DNA of 64,000 nucleotides from Photobacterium leiognathi (GTDB taxonomy: Bacteria > Pseudomonadota > Gammaproteobacteria > Enterobacterales > Vibrionaceae): contig NZ_CP131599.1 in assembly GCF_030685535.1 (NCBI RefSeq), positions 496,001 through 560,000 of the forward strand. The letters run 5' to 3'. Of the stretch, positions 1 through 8,154 are shown in pieces; the first letter of the stretch is position 1; every line of letters starts with the position of its first letter. The notes under the pieces were generated by a model, which had not been told where the DNA came from, did not search any database, and worked only from the letters and a program-made list of their open reading frames with translations. The position numbers were made by a program, and so were the translations under genes.

Positions 1-1
1 C

Positions 2-358
2 GAAGGCATTCAACATATTGCTTTAAGCTCTGATGATATTGCTACCACGGTAGCGAAATTGCGTGAGTCGGAAGTGATTTTTATGGATACGCCTGATACT
101 TATTATGAGTTAATAAGTAAAAGGATTGACCGTCACGATGAAAATGTTGCTATGTTACAGCATCACAAAATACTGATAGATAGTGATGAAGATGGTATTT
201 TGTTGCAAATTTTTACCGAGACCGTGATCGGACCTGTGTTTTTTGAGATTATTCAGCGTAAAGGAAATGAGGGTTTTGGTGAGGGTAATTTTCAAGCCTT
301 GTTTGAATCAATTGAACTCGATCAAATTCGTCGTGGTGTGTTAAATGCTAAAGCTTAA
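2..358 (+). CDS. hpd: 4-hydroxyphenylpyruvate dioxygenase, C-terminal part (5' end outside window)
   Basis: HPPD converts 4-hydroxyphenylpyruvate to homogentisate in cytoplasmic tyrosine catabolism. The reading frame is open from base 2, so the gene begins left of the window; only about 118 C-terminal residues are seen. They include the family's second vicinal-oxygen-chelate region: EGIQHIAL near the start (the His is an iron ligand in the family), the segment DEDGILLQIFTETV, and then FFEIIQRKG, where the Glu is the usual third iron ligand, followed by the typical GFGEGNFQALFESIE tail. It ends cleanly with TAA. The remaining homogentisate genes (hmgA, fahA, maiA) lie about 40 kb away at 38.5-41.3 kb, so the pathway is split in this genome. 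Family assignment is confident; the N-terminus cannot be judged. Confidence 0.93.
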   Translation, partial: EGIQHIALSSDDIATTVAKLRESEVIFMDTPDTYYELISKRIDRHDENVAMLQHHKILIDSDEDGILLQIFTETVIGPVFFEIIQRKGNEGFGEGNFQALFESIELDQIRRGVLNAKA

Positions 359-522
359 TTAGGGACGATTTAAGCAACGTGTTTCTCTGTTCATAAATAT
401 AAATTTGATATTTTGTCAATGTTAAATTTATGTCAGAGAGATGGTTAATGCTCGCTATACTGTAGTATTATCCTTATAAAGTATTGGATTTATTACTACT
501 ACAGCAATAGTGGGTTTGTAAT

Positions 523-984
523 ATGATTAATAAAGATACAATAGTGAACAAAAATAATAAATTTCTTGTTGGGTGGCGTGAAATCGCAGCTTTACCTGAC
601 CTTGGTATCAGTGATATTCACGTAAAAGTTGATACTGGTGCACGTAGTTCATGTTTACATACGTTTAAGATTGAAGAATTTACTCGCGATGGCGAGGCAT
701 GGGTTAAATTTTGGATTCACCCAATCCACAATAACACTGAAGTAGAACAAGTTTGTGAAGCGAAAATCGCAGACAAGCGTATTGTACGTAACTCAGGTGG
801 TGACGAACAACTACGCTACTTTATTGTTTCTACAATTGATTTTAACGGTCAGCAATGGTAAATTGAAATTTCGTTAACAAGTCGTGATAACATGGCGTTC
901 CGTATGCTACTTGGTCGTACGGCGATGCATGAGCGTATTATTGTTGACCCGGAAGCTTCTTATCTCATTAAAACTCAAGGCTAG
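523..984 (+). pseudogene. rimB: RimB-like retropepsin/ATP-dependent zinc protease family (DUF785), interrupted by in-frame TAA
   Basis: The first 112 codons (523-858) give a PF05618-type protein: VGWREIAALPDLG, then the catalytic motif VKVDTGARSS (Asp-Thr-Gly-Ala) near residues 35-44. At 859-861 the frame hits TAA, but the same frame continues without a break as IEISLTSRDNMAFRMLLGRT and on to a TAG at 982-984, which is exactly the normal C-terminus of this family. One substitution (for example AAA or CAA to TAA) explains the break. The TAG lies 5 nt before the rimK start, so this was the first gene of a rimB-rimK pair. In Pseudomonas, RimB acts with RimK in controlling glutamate tails on ribosomal protein S6. 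The product here would lack its last third. It could be a true pseudogene, a readthrough case or a sequence error. Confidence 0.85.
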
Positions 985-989
985 TTGTC

Positions 990-1892
990 ATGAAAATTGG
1001 TATTTTATCTCGTAACCGTTCACTTTACTCGACAGCTCGTCTTATTGAAGCCGCAGAGCAACGTGGTCATGAAATTAAAGTGATTGATGCACTACGTTGT
1101 TACATGAATATCAACTCAGAAAAGCCACAGATCCACTTTAAAGGTGAAGATCTAGTGAATTTTGACGCGATTATTCCACGTATCGGTGCTTCTGTGACGT
1201 TCTACGGTACAGCGGTATTGCGTCAGTTTGAGATGATGGGCGTTTACACAGTAAATGAATCTGTAGCGATCAGCCGTTCTCGTGACAAACTGCGTTCAAT
1301 GCAACTGCTATCTCGTAAGTGTATTGGTATGCCTGTTACTGGTTTTGCAAGCAAGCCTGATGATGTTAAAGACTTACTTGACATGGTAGGTGGTGCACCT
1401 GTAGTGATTAAACTACTTGAAGGTACACAAGGTATCGGTGTTGTACTTGCTGAGACACGTAAAGCTGCTGAAAGTGTTATCGAAGCATTCATGGGTTTGA
1501 AAGCAAACATCATGGTGCAGGAATACATTAAAGAAGCAGGCGGTGCAGATATCCGTTGTTTCGTGATTGGCGATAAAGTAATTGCAGCGATGAAGCGTCA
1601 AGGTGCTGAAGGTGAATTCCGTTCAAACCTACACCGTGGCGGTAGCGCAGCACTTGTTAAGATCACACCAGAAGAGCGTAAGACAGCAGTGGCTGCAGCG
1701 AAGATCATGGGCTTAGGCGTAGCAGGTGTTGACCTACTTCGTTCTGATCGTGGTCCACTAGTGATGGAAGTAAACTCATCACCAGGTCTTGAAGGTATCG
1801 AGAAAGCAACAGGTAAAGATATCGCGGGCATGATCATCGAGTACATCGAGAAAAATGCAGTGAAAAAATCTTCACTTCGTAACAAAGGCTAA
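990..1892 (+). CDS. rimK: RimK, ribosomal protein S6 alpha-L-glutamate ligase
   Basis: ATP-grasp ligase that adds glutamate residues to the C-terminus of ribosomal protein S6 (RpsF) in the cytoplasm. The product is 300 residues, the same length as E. coli RimK, and reads [20 protein letters not shown] at the N-terminus with the ATP-grasp core in order: [11 protein letters not shown] (about 90-100), the nucleotide-binding glycine-rich loop [10 protein letters not shown] (about 142-152), [17 protein letters not shown] (about 172-190), and the metal-binding segment [14 protein letters not shown] (about 258-272). It follows the interrupted rimB by 5 nt and probably shares its transcript. A bidirectional terminator follows. 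No unusual features; very confident. Confidence 0.97.
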   Translation: MKIGILSRNRSLYSTARLIEAAEQRGHEIKVIDALRCYMNINSEKPQIHFKGEDLVNFDAIIPRIGASVTFYGTAVLRQFEMMGVYTVNESVAISRSRDKLRSMQLLSRKCIGMPVTGFASKPDDVKDLLDMVGGAPVVIKLLEGTQGIGVVLAETRKAAESVIEAFMGLKANIMVQEYIKEAGGADIRCFVIGDKVIAAMKRQGAEGEFRSNLHRGGSAALVKITPEERKTAVAAAKIMGLGVAGVDLLRSDRGPLVMEVNSSPGLEGIEKATGKDIAGMIIEYIEKNAVKKSSLRNKG

Positions 1893-1917
1893 TTTAACCT
1901 AAGTTATTCTTTGTATT

Positions 1918-1946
1918 AAAAAAGGCGTCCATTGGACGCCTTTTTT
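1918..1946. terminator. Bidirectional rho-independent terminator (rimK / PLD gene)
   Basis: Stem GGCGTCC (1924-1930), loop ATT, stem GGACGCC (1934-1940), with an A-tract before and six T after. It separates two convergent genes and can serve both. Confidence 0.9.
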
Positions 1947-1966
1947 GTTGCTAATAGAATGTTATC

Positions 1967-3496
1967 TTATAGCTGCTTTTCAATAGGTAATGCACCTGCA
2001 ACCCAAGCGCCCATTTTTAGCAAAATACCGCTATCTGGCTCTGAGGTGTATTGTTGACCAGTTGTATCGTCATTCCATACGATGTCACCATTTTCATCAA
2101 GGGATAAGCGGTAAGCATCTTTTAGTAGTGAGTTGCTGATCTGGTTATACACTTGACCAGAAAACTCAGGAGAATCCACAATTACACCAAGCTCAGTATT
2201 TAGGTAAGCTGAACGTGGGTCAAAGTTAAATGAACCAACAAAAATCTTTGATTTATCAAGAATAAACGTTTTTGCATGTAAGCTAGTACGAGAACGGCTT
2301 AGCCACTTATGCTTCGTTTTTTGCCCTGGCTCAACTTTCACTTCATATAGCTTTACACCACCTTCAAGCATAAGCTTACGGTATTTTGCGTACCAGCCAT
2401 GTACAGCGAACACATCGTTTGATGCTAATGAGTTCGTTACGATGGTGATGTTCTTACCACTTTTCGCCGCTTTTGCTAGTTCTTTAGCGCCTTCTTCTGT
2501 TGGTACAAAGTAAGGTGATACTAAGAAGAAGTCGTGATCTGCTTTTGCAATCATTTCAGATAGCTTATGTAACAGTAGATCATCTTTGCTGTTAGCCACT
2601 TTGTACGGTGTATCGTAAAGCAGCTCTGCATCCGTCCAGAATAGCGGCAGTGTTTCATCCATTAATTGTTTCACCATCGGGTGGTGCTTTAATGAACGAG
2701 CGTAATCAGTTGACATGTATTTAAGCTGAGCTTGTTTCCATTGGGCTAGTTGCTCAGGTGTAGGCTCATGTGCTTCGCTTACTAACGCCTCAATAGGGGT
2801 TGCTGGCTTACTGTTCCAGTATTCATCGAATTGGCGAGAGAATTGTGGGATCACTTTACCTAACATGATCAGGTCGAAGTCACCAAATTCTACATCGCTG
2901 TTTGCCGAGAAATATTCATCACCAATATTACGACCACCAGTGATCGCGAAAACACCATCAGCAATGATTGCTTTGTTATGCATACGACGGTTTAGACGAT
3001 CAAAATCGGTCAAAAAGCTTAGTGGCTTAATCGTACGGTTTGAAAATGGGTTAAATAAACGCACTTCAACGTTAGGGTGAGCCGATAAACTTGCTAGTGC
3101 TTGATCATCACGATTTTGCATGTCGTCAAGTAATAGACGTACACGAACGCCACGCTCTGCTGCTTGGTATAAATACCAAGTTAATAGACCACTTGTCGCA
3201 TCGTCACGGTAGATGTAGTACTGCACATCCAACGTTTTTTCTGCACCTTCAATAATCGCTAAACGTGCCAGTAGGGCTGCTTGGCCATCACCTAATGGGT
3301 AGAAACCTGTTTTATCTGGGTGCTTGCTCGTATAAGGCAGTGAGCTTTGGTATAGGTTGGTTTTGAAGTTATCAACATTAGAGTAGCTCGTCTGTTTTTC
3401 TGTTGATAATGGTTGCGCACAACCAACAAGAGTCAGTACACCCGTCGCGATAATTGAATGGGTGAAAAGTTTTTTATAGTGTTTTAAACGGTTCAT
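1967..3496 (-). CDS. Phospholipase D-family lipoprotein (cardiolipin synthase C-like)
   Basis: A 509-residue PLD-superfamily protein. The N-terminus has a basic start, a hydrophobic stretch and a lipobox LVGC (Cys about residue 26), so it is predicted to be lipid-anchored. Two HxKxxxxD motifs are present: HNKAIIADG with the following GGRNIGDEYF (about residues 173-195), and HAKTFILDK with VGSFNFDPRS (about 404-425), so both halves of the catalytic site look intact. The architecture resembles the ClsC/YmdC branch, which makes cardiolipin from phosphatidylglycerol and phosphatidylethanolamine, but the lipobox and length leave a nuclease-like or other phosphodiesterase role possible. It stands alone: convergent with rimK and separated from the upstream gene by a terminator at 3651-3684. 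Confidence 0.85.
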   Translation of the reverse strand: MNRLKHYKKLFTHSIIATGVLTLVGCAQPLSTEKQTSYSNVDNFKTNLYQSSLPYTSKHPDKTGFYPLGDGQAALLARLAIIEGAEKTLDVQYYIYRDDATSGLLTWYLYQAAERGVRVRLLLDDMQNRDDQALASLSAHPNVEVRLFNPFSNRTIKPLSFLTDFDRLNRRMHNKAIIADGVFAITGGRNIGDEYFSANSDVEFGDFDLIMLGKVIPQFSRQFDEYWNSKPATPIEALVSEAHEPTPEQLAQWKQAQLKYMSTDYARSLKHHPMVKQLMDETLPLFWTDAELLYDTPYKVANSKDDLLLHKLSEMIAKADHDFFLVSPYFVPTEEGAKELAKAAKSGKNITIVTNSLASNDVFAVHGWYAKYRKLMLEGGVKLYEVKVEPGQKTKHKWLSRSRTSLHAKTFILDKSKIFVGSFNFDPRSAYLNTELGVIVDSPEFSGQVYNQISNSLLKDAYRLSLDENGDIVWNDDTTGQQYTSEPDSGILLKMGAWVAGALPIEKQL

Positions 3497-3650
3497 GAAT
3501 ACTACAACAAAATAAATTTGGGCGAATTCTACAGAGGAATAACCTCATACGCTGTAAGGAAAGCTAGTTTATGTGATCACTGCAATATTTGATAAAACAA
3601 ATATAGAAAGAAGTGTAACAAATTGAGAAATAGATAAAATCAGTCAATAA

Positions 3651-3684
3651 AAAAGCCCGAAATCATCACTGATATCGGGCTTTT
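3651..3684 (-). terminator. Rho-independent terminator of the 3701-4771 gene
   Basis: Perfect 10-bp arms AAAAGCCCGA (3651-3660) and TCGGGCTTTT (3675-3684) around a 14-nt loop, placed just after the leftward gene's stop. The flanking A/T tracts allow termination on either strand. Confidence 0.88.
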
Positions 3685-3700
3685 AAGGTAATGCTATGAC

Positions 3701-4771
3701 TTAGTTAGCTGTTGCTTCAACACCATGCCATTGGTAGTGATTATTTGGCTTCTTACTCACAATACCTTCATCAAGTAATTGCTTGAAAATCGAATCCACT
3801 TCATCAGTAGAGATGTTTAAGAATTTACTCACCGCGCGTTTGCTACAGTTTACTTTATTGTGGCTAAGGGCATCGATAGCTTGCTCATAAGGTGTTTTTG
3901 GCACCTCAGGTTCAATGACAATTTCTTCAGCCTCATGTACTTCAACATCAGTAATTTCAGATGTACCAACACTTGATGGATCAAAATGCTCTAGTAGCTT
4001 CGGTTGTTCCATCTCATTGTAACCCGCCATTTCTAACATCTGATTATGACGGAATTTATGACGGAAACGGTTTTCTTCACCAATTAAGCCAACGAAGAAA
4101 GCGGCAAAGAAATCCAACAACACTGAGAGGAATACCACTAAGCCAAGCTGCGCTGATTGCGGTGTCACATGTAATGTATCCGCTAAGCTGTCGATTAAGC
4201 CTAATACCGAACCTTGGCTCACAACAGGAATGCTATCGCGCTCCATTGCCAATTGTTGTTGCTGTTTACGTAATTCATCATTTTGTTTTTGAATACGCGT
4301 TACACCTGAAGCAATACGTTCCATTTGAATGTATTTCTCAGCAGCCACATTGTTAAGATCGATCTGTTTTTCGATCGCATCAATTTGCATGTTGTATGCA
4401 TTGATCTTACTTTTTTGTACGTTTACTTCACTCTGTGCTTTATTGGTTGCACTGTTAATACCACCAATAGAGCCGCCGATAGAAATAGCCGCTAATACCG
4501 CATAGAAGGTAAAGGCTGAAAGCGTACCCGTATAGTTACGTCGTGCTTTTCGTTCACCAACTTCATACCAAGCAAAGAATTTACCTAATTCGAAAATGAC
4601 AGCTAAGCCACCGAATAGGAATTTCATCAATGGATCATCATCAATAGAAAGGAATAATAGCAGCGAGAAGACAATAGAGGCGAGAATGGCTGCGCAGGTA
4701 AAACTATAAACTGTCCACATTGCGAATAATCCTTTCGGATAGCGAATGTGGCTTTTCTGATCGTAAAGCAT
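3701..4771 (-). CDS. Unrecognised inner-membrane protein with periplasm-or-cytoplasm coiled coil and C-terminal winged-helix-like domain
   Basis: I do not recognise this 356-residue protein. Visible layout: three hydrophobic segments near residues 14-42, 48-70 and 80-105, then a polar, Gln/Lys/Asn-rich region (about 108-185) with heptad-like spacing suggesting a coiled coil, a fourth hydrophobic segment LGLVVFLSVLLDFFAAFFVG (about 209-230), and a cytoplasmic-looking acidic linker. The last 65 residues (CSKRAVSKFLNISTDEVDSI, then LLDEGIVSKKPNNHYQW) resemble a winged helix-turn-helix: two helices, a recognition-like helix and a hydrophobic wing ending in Tyr-Gln-Trp. A membrane protein with a DNA-binding-like tail could be a one-component membrane regulator or a phage/plasmid-type partition factor; neither is shown. 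It is monocistronic. Confidence 0.7.
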   Translation of the reverse strand: MLYDQKSHIRYPKGLFAMWTVYSFTCAAILASIVFSLLLFLSIDDDPLMKFLFGGLAVIFELGKFFAWYEVGERKARRNYTGTLSAFTFYAVLAAISIGGSIGGINSATNKAQSEVNVQKSKINAYNMQIDAIEKQIDLNNVAAEKYIQMERIASGVTRIQKQNDELRKQQQQLAMERDSIPVVSQGSVLGLIDSLADTLHVTPQSAQLGLVVFLSVLLDFFAAFFVGLIGEENRFRHKFRHNQMLEMAGYNEMEQPKLLEHFDPSSVGTSEITDVEVHEAEEIVIEPEVPKTPYEQAIDALSHNKVNCSKRAVSKFLNISTDEVDSIFKQLLDEGIVSKKPNNHYQWHGVEATAN

Positions 4772-5113
4772 AAATAAGTCTGGCTAATAAGCTCGTGGTC
4801 GCTTGTCGTATATAACGCCAAGCAAAAATTAAGGGCTTATAGGATACCTTAAAAAAGCGTTGAACCCTTATAAAACGTGGCTTCCAGCGTCTTTTCGATG
4901 GAATTTTACACACCGCTTTCATTGCTGTTTAAAACGCAATCAATTACTGCTTAGAAACTACACATAATGCGATGTTAAATACGATTGGTGAACATAAATA
5001 ATTCATTTTGGATAAGGCGTAGCAGAATATTCATGTATTTGGATACTGGCTGTTTTTCTTAATATTCGAGCAATAGTGGAAGAAGAGTCATTATTATTTG
5101 TCATTTTGCTGAC
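4772..5113. other. Intergenic region, divergent promoters expected
   Basis: 342 bases between divergent genes. AT-rich, no convincing ORF or RNA gene. Promoters for both neighbours must lie here, but I cannot place -35/-10 boxes with confidence. Confidence 0.5.
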
Positions 5114-5617
5114 ATGTTTCGATGGTGTAATTTGAATAATATTAGCAATACAGTTTTTACGGGTAGTTTTGTGAATTATCAACCACAATCGAATGCGATG
5201 GGAAGCATCGATCAACGGGTTAAGGACAACACCACACCGATTTTTTACACTGAAAGAGAGCGCGTTATGTACGAACGCTTAGGTCAGTCCTATGCGTGGT
5301 ACAAAATAATGGAAGACGAATGGTTAGACATTGAGCAAAAGTGTCTTGATGCTTTTTATGCTGCATGTGCACAATTGAAAAAGTTTGATTTTCAATCTTA
5401 TAAAGAAATTAGCAGCAATAAACCTCATGTTTTGTTTGAAATACAACGTGTTCAGATAAAGCATCCAGTGTCTCCGGCAGTACAAACATATTTAGATAAC
5501 TTATTAATTCAACGAGATTTAATTTATCCTGAATGGCTTCGTGCTCAAAAAGCATTGGAGTATATTGAGTCTGAAAAAGCATACTTACGTGCCTTAAAAG
5601 ACGTAGCACATAATTAA
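5114..5617 (+). CDS. Hypothetical protein, start uncertain
   Basis: Open frame of 167 codons with no family I recognise. The C-terminal 115 residues look like a soluble, helical, charged protein (YERLGQSYAWYKIMEDEWLD, later RAQKALEYIESEKAYLRAL). The N-terminal 28 residues from the first ATG look unlike coding sequence, and better starts may be ATG 5198 (MGSIDQR) or ATG 5267 (MYERLGQ, preceded by a GAGAG-like sequence). No clear Shine-Dalgarno decides between them. A second small gene follows 57 bases downstream on the same strand, so the two may be cotranscribed. Confidence 0.5.
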   Translation: MFRWCNLNNISNTVFTGSFVNYQPQSNAMGSIDQRVKDNTTPIFYTERERVMYERLGQSYAWYKIMEDEWLDIEQKCLDAFYAACAQLKKFDFQSYKEISSNKPHVLFEIQRVQIKHPVSPAVQTYLDNLLIQRDLIYPEWLRAQKALEYIESEKAYLRALKDVAHN

Positions 5618-5674
5618 TCCTGCTAAAAGCTGACCTATACTTATTATTAATTTTAACTGATAAGGGGGTCAGCA

Positions 5675-5926
5675 ATGTTCTTTACCAGTGAACATAAAAT
5701 GACAAATGAAGAGCAATTCTTTATTAAATCTCAATATATCGGTAGCAATTTACCCTCTGATTTACAACTTCATCTCGCCTTGGTTTATGTCGATGATCAT
5801 ACTTTTCAATGTGTTTGGGAAGCAGAGTCCATAGAGTCCGTTGCACTCTATGTAGAATCGCAATTGGCAGGTTGTTGTCATAGCCACTATTTTGAAGTTG
5901 ATCCATTTACAGCGGTTGGCGCTTAA
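5675..5926 (+). CDS. Small hypothetical protein
   Basis: An 83-residue protein with a strong ribosome binding site (AAGGGGGT about 8 nt before ATG 5675), which supports it being translated. The segment LALVYVDDHTFQCVWEAESI followed by VALYVESQLAGC and a final FEVDPFTAVGA has the alternating pattern of a small ferredoxin-like fold. It weakly recalls DUF4242-type (nickel-binding-like) proteins, in which a similar strand-helix-strand ends with a conserved acidic/hydrophobic strand, but the resemblance is not strong enough to name it. It could form a two-gene unit with the 5114-5617 ORF. Confidence 0.6.
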   Translation: MFFTSEHKMTNEEQFFIKSQYIGSNLPSDLQLHLALVYVDDHTFQCVWEAESIESVALYVESQLAGCCHSHYFEVDPFTAVGA

Positions 5927-6032
5927 TATCGACTCTCTAACATATTTATAGGTATATTGCTGTGTAGATTGCGGGTATCAAAAGGTAAATGATTTTTCAT
6001 ACAGAAAGCACTAAAGAAACTCTGGGTTATTT

Positions 6033-7280
6033 TTAATAGCAATCAGCCTGATGTACGCAGTTTCTCCCCGCGTTCTTTGCTTCATATAAAGCGTTATCAG
6101 CGAGTTTTAATACGCTTTCGGGCTCATGCTCTATATAGTTTTCAGCCACGCCAATACTTACTGTAACTTTGACCGATTTGGATTTTTTACGTTGTCCGCG
6201 TTCTTTTAAGCCTGCATGATCGCTGTGAGGGCGGTTATCATGATCGCGGATGATCATTTTGTATTTAGCTATCTTTTCACGCAACTCTTCGAGTAAAGGT
6301 AAACATTGCTCAATGGTTTTCCCTTTAAATAAAATCGTAAACTCTTCACCACCATAACGAAATGCTTTACCACCACCTTCTATCTGTTTTAAAAGGCTAG
6401 CTACAAGCTTTAGAACATCATCACCAGTTTCGTGACCGTATTTATCATTAAACTTTTTAAAGTGATCGACATCGATCATCGCTAAGGTAAATGTTCTGCC
6501 TAAATGTTTGAGTTCATTATCAAGGGCTCTACGTCCTGGAATTTCAGTTAGTTGATCAATAAAAGCAAGTTCATGACTACAACTAATTATATTAATTAAC
6601 AGCATTAGAGCAACGATGCTAAAGGCAACGCTGGAGATAAAGGGATAGTGGAAGAAGGTAAATGTGAGAAAACTAAACAGTAAGCAGATGAATACAGCCT
6701 GATCTGAACTATGGTTACGCTTTAAGATCGTAGAAGCGTTGCTACATGTTAGCGCTAAATTCAAAACGAGTAAGATCAAAGGTAACGGGGATAAATTGCG
6801 ATAGGAAAATAAGTAAACCTCCCACCACGCACTCAGATCTGAATCTTTGAAATGATGGTAAACAAGGGCAGCCCAGCCTATTTGTAGCAATAAGAAACAG
6901 CTGAATAATGCGCCAAAGCGAGAGAATAGGCGTTTGTCAGGCATGATATGTACTTGCAGAAGATTAAACGGTAATAACCCTGCGAGTAAGCTGAAAACAA
7001 GTTTAATTTCGTCATTGGTGAGAGGAGATTGTAATTGATTGATGATGATGGTGTATGCCACCAACATGATAAGAGCGACGAAACCAGTTCTACCTTGATT
7101 AAATGGCTGGCTGAGAAAGATAACAACAGAAAATAGAATGTAAGGGATATTAATAAGCAAATTTTGATAGTTTGCGAGTGTGGCAGTGCAGAATGGTAAA
7201 GCAATGAGCATTAAGGTTGCAATCGTTAGCGGGATCAGCAACCGCATGCCAGCAGAACGAAAGTGTGAAGAAAAGAGCAT
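6033..7280 (-). CDS. Membrane-bound diguanylate cyclase (GGEEF)
   Basis: Makes cyclic di-GMP from two GTP at the inner membrane. The 415-residue product has an N-terminal half made of several hydrophobic helices (about residues 12-235), then a GGDEF domain: DQLTEIPGRRALD at its start, FTLAMIDVDHFKKFNDKYGH (metal/GTP-binding Asp), GDDVLKLVASLL, and the signature RYGGEEF (about 324-330). The family signature is complete, so activity is expected. There is no RxxD five residues before GGEEF, so product inhibition through the usual I-site is unlikely. A basic insertion (RPHSDHAGLKERGQRKKSK) precedes the last conserved strand VTVSIGVA. The gene stands alone; its product could feed the c-di-GMP pool sensed by LapD at 49.3-51.2 kb. 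Confidence 0.93.
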   Translation of the reverse strand: MLFSSHFRSAGMRLLIPLTIATLMLIALPFCTATLANYQNLLINIPYILFSVVIFLSQPFNQGRTGFVALIMLVAYTIIINQLQSPLTNDEIKLVFSLLAGLLPFNLLQVHIMPDKRLFSRFGALFSCFLLLQIGWAALVYHHFKDSDLSAWWEVYLFSYRNLSPLPLILLVLNLALTCSNASTILKRNHSSDQAVFICLLFSFLTFTFFHYPFISSVAFSIVALMLLINIISCSHELAFIDQLTEIPGRRALDNELKHLGRTFTLAMIDVDHFKKFNDKYGHETGDDVLKLVASLLKQIEGGGKAFRYGGEEFTILFKGKTIEQCLPLLEELREKIAKYKMIIRDHDNRPHSDHAGLKERGQRKKSKSVKVTVSIGVAENYIEHEPESVLKLADNALYEAKNAGRNCVHQADCY

Positions 7281-7426
7281 GAATCTAAAACCTTAATTAA
7301 GAATAAATACGTATATCTGTGAGCTAATATGAGCTGGAAATCTATCGTATTTGTAATCTTCCTTGAATGAGTAGCCGTTACAACCCGTTATTGTAGTTAT
7401 ATCGGCTACTACATCAATAACTTAAG

Positions 7427-8008
7427 TTACTGATCTTTATTTAAATAAGGAAACAGTGTTTTAATTTGCTCTGCGGTTAAATTTTCAACACACTCAATAT
7501 TACGTTCAGGGATCGCTTCAGGATCTGGGTAATGCTTTAATACTTTTTCCATACTGTCTTCACGGATCAGGTGAAAAACAGGATATGGAGAGCGGTTCGT
7601 GAGGTTTTCTGCATCATCCGGTTCAGTACCATAGAAGCAGTAATTAGGATGGAAGCTAGCAATTTGATAGACACCACTTTTACCTAATTGAACGACGAGC
7701 CCTTCCACTAGATCTAAGAACTGATTGTAGTCATCAAATTCTTTAAATAAGTAAGGCGCGACAACCAATGTGGTTTCTAATTCAGAAACTGGCGTTTCAT
7801 CAAGCTCTTTCAATTGGAGATAGATTGTTTCTAGTAAATCATTTTCAGTTGTATCGCTACTAACAAATATTTTGATCTGCTTGTTACGTTGCGGTTTAGC
7901 AGCAAAAGGGCAGAGATTTAATCCGATCACCACATCGTTTAGCCATTGTTCAACGGCTTTTTCAATATCTTTGATCTGTTGAGTATTCTGTTCTGTTGTT
8001 GAGTTCAT
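7427..8008 (-). CDS. DUF1415 family protein
   Basis: A 193-residue cytoplasmic protein of the DUF1415 family, function unknown. Characteristic stretches are VEQWLNDVVIGLNLCPFAAK near the N-terminus, ETTLVVAPYLFKEFDDYNQF in the middle, and the conserved IASFHPNYCFYGTEPDDAENLTNRSPYP region, whose Cys, His and Asp residues are typical of the family. I place the start at ATG 8008 (MNSTTEQN). The frame can be extended to 8071, but those extra codons are read out of the adjacent insertion sequence end and are not native. The gene originally lay about 80 bp downstream of rnb on the same strand, behind a terminator that the insertion sequence has now split. Confidence 0.88.
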   Translation of the reverse strand: MNSTTEQNTQQIKDIEKAVEQWLNDVVIGLNLCPFAAKPQRNKQIKIFVSSDTTENDLLETIYLQLKELDETPVSELETTLVVAPYLFKEFDDYNQFLDLVEGLVVQLGKSGVYQIASFHPNYCFYGTEPDDAENLTNRSPYPVFHLIREDSMEKVLKHYPDPEAIPERNIECVENLTAEQIKTLFPYLNKDQ

Positions 8009-8045
8009 GGACTGACTTTCCAATATTTTTATTATAAAAAAGGCC

Positions 8046-8054
8046 AGCAAAGGC
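8046..8054. repeat. Target-site duplication, left copy
   Basis: AGCAAAGGC immediately left of the element, repeated exactly at 9557-9565. Nine bases is the duplication length of the IS50/Tn5 group. Confidence 0.95.
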
Positions 8055-8073
8055 CTGTCTCTTATACACAAAT
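8055..8073 (+). repeat. Left terminal inverted repeat, OE-like
   Basis: CTGTCTCTTATACACAAAT. Its first 16 bases are identical to the synthetic Tn5 mosaic end used in Nextera libraries. The natural setting (different right end, 9-bp duplication, own transposase gene) shows it belongs to a genuine insertion sequence. Confidence 0.92.
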
Positions 8074-8101
8074 CCCTAAGCCAATGCTTGGGGATTTTTT
8101 T
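8071..8101 (+). terminator. Terminator-like hairpin inside the left end of the insertion sequence
   Basis: Arms AATCCCTAAGC (8071-8081) and GCTTGGGGATT (8086-8096), one G-T-type mismatch, loop CAAT, then a run of seven T. It lies between the element's end and the transposase start and would stop rightward transcription entering from outside, a known way for such elements to avoid activation by neighbouring promoters. Confidence 0.75.
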
Positions 8102-8154
8102 GAACTAATTTTATGTTTCATGATCTGATCATCTAAGCAATGATAAGGATGATT
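8102..8154 (+). promoter_or_regulatory. Likely transposase promoter region with paired Dam sites
   Basis: The only space for a transposase promoter after the internal terminator. It contains TGATCTGATCA (8121-8131) with two GATC sites. In IS50 the transposase promoter overlaps GATC sites and is repressed by Dam methylation; the same is inferred here. AAGGA at 8145-8149 is the ribosome binding site. Confidence 0.5.

Noticed and set aside
8062..8070. DnaA box as a replication origin
   Set aside because: A single TTATACACA in the insertion sequence end, as in the IS50 outside end; no cluster of boxes or origin-like structure.
8055..8073. Sequencing adapter contamination
   Set aside because: The match to the Nextera mosaic end is explained by a natural IS50-like element: it has its own related transposase, a different right end, and an exact 9-bp target duplication.
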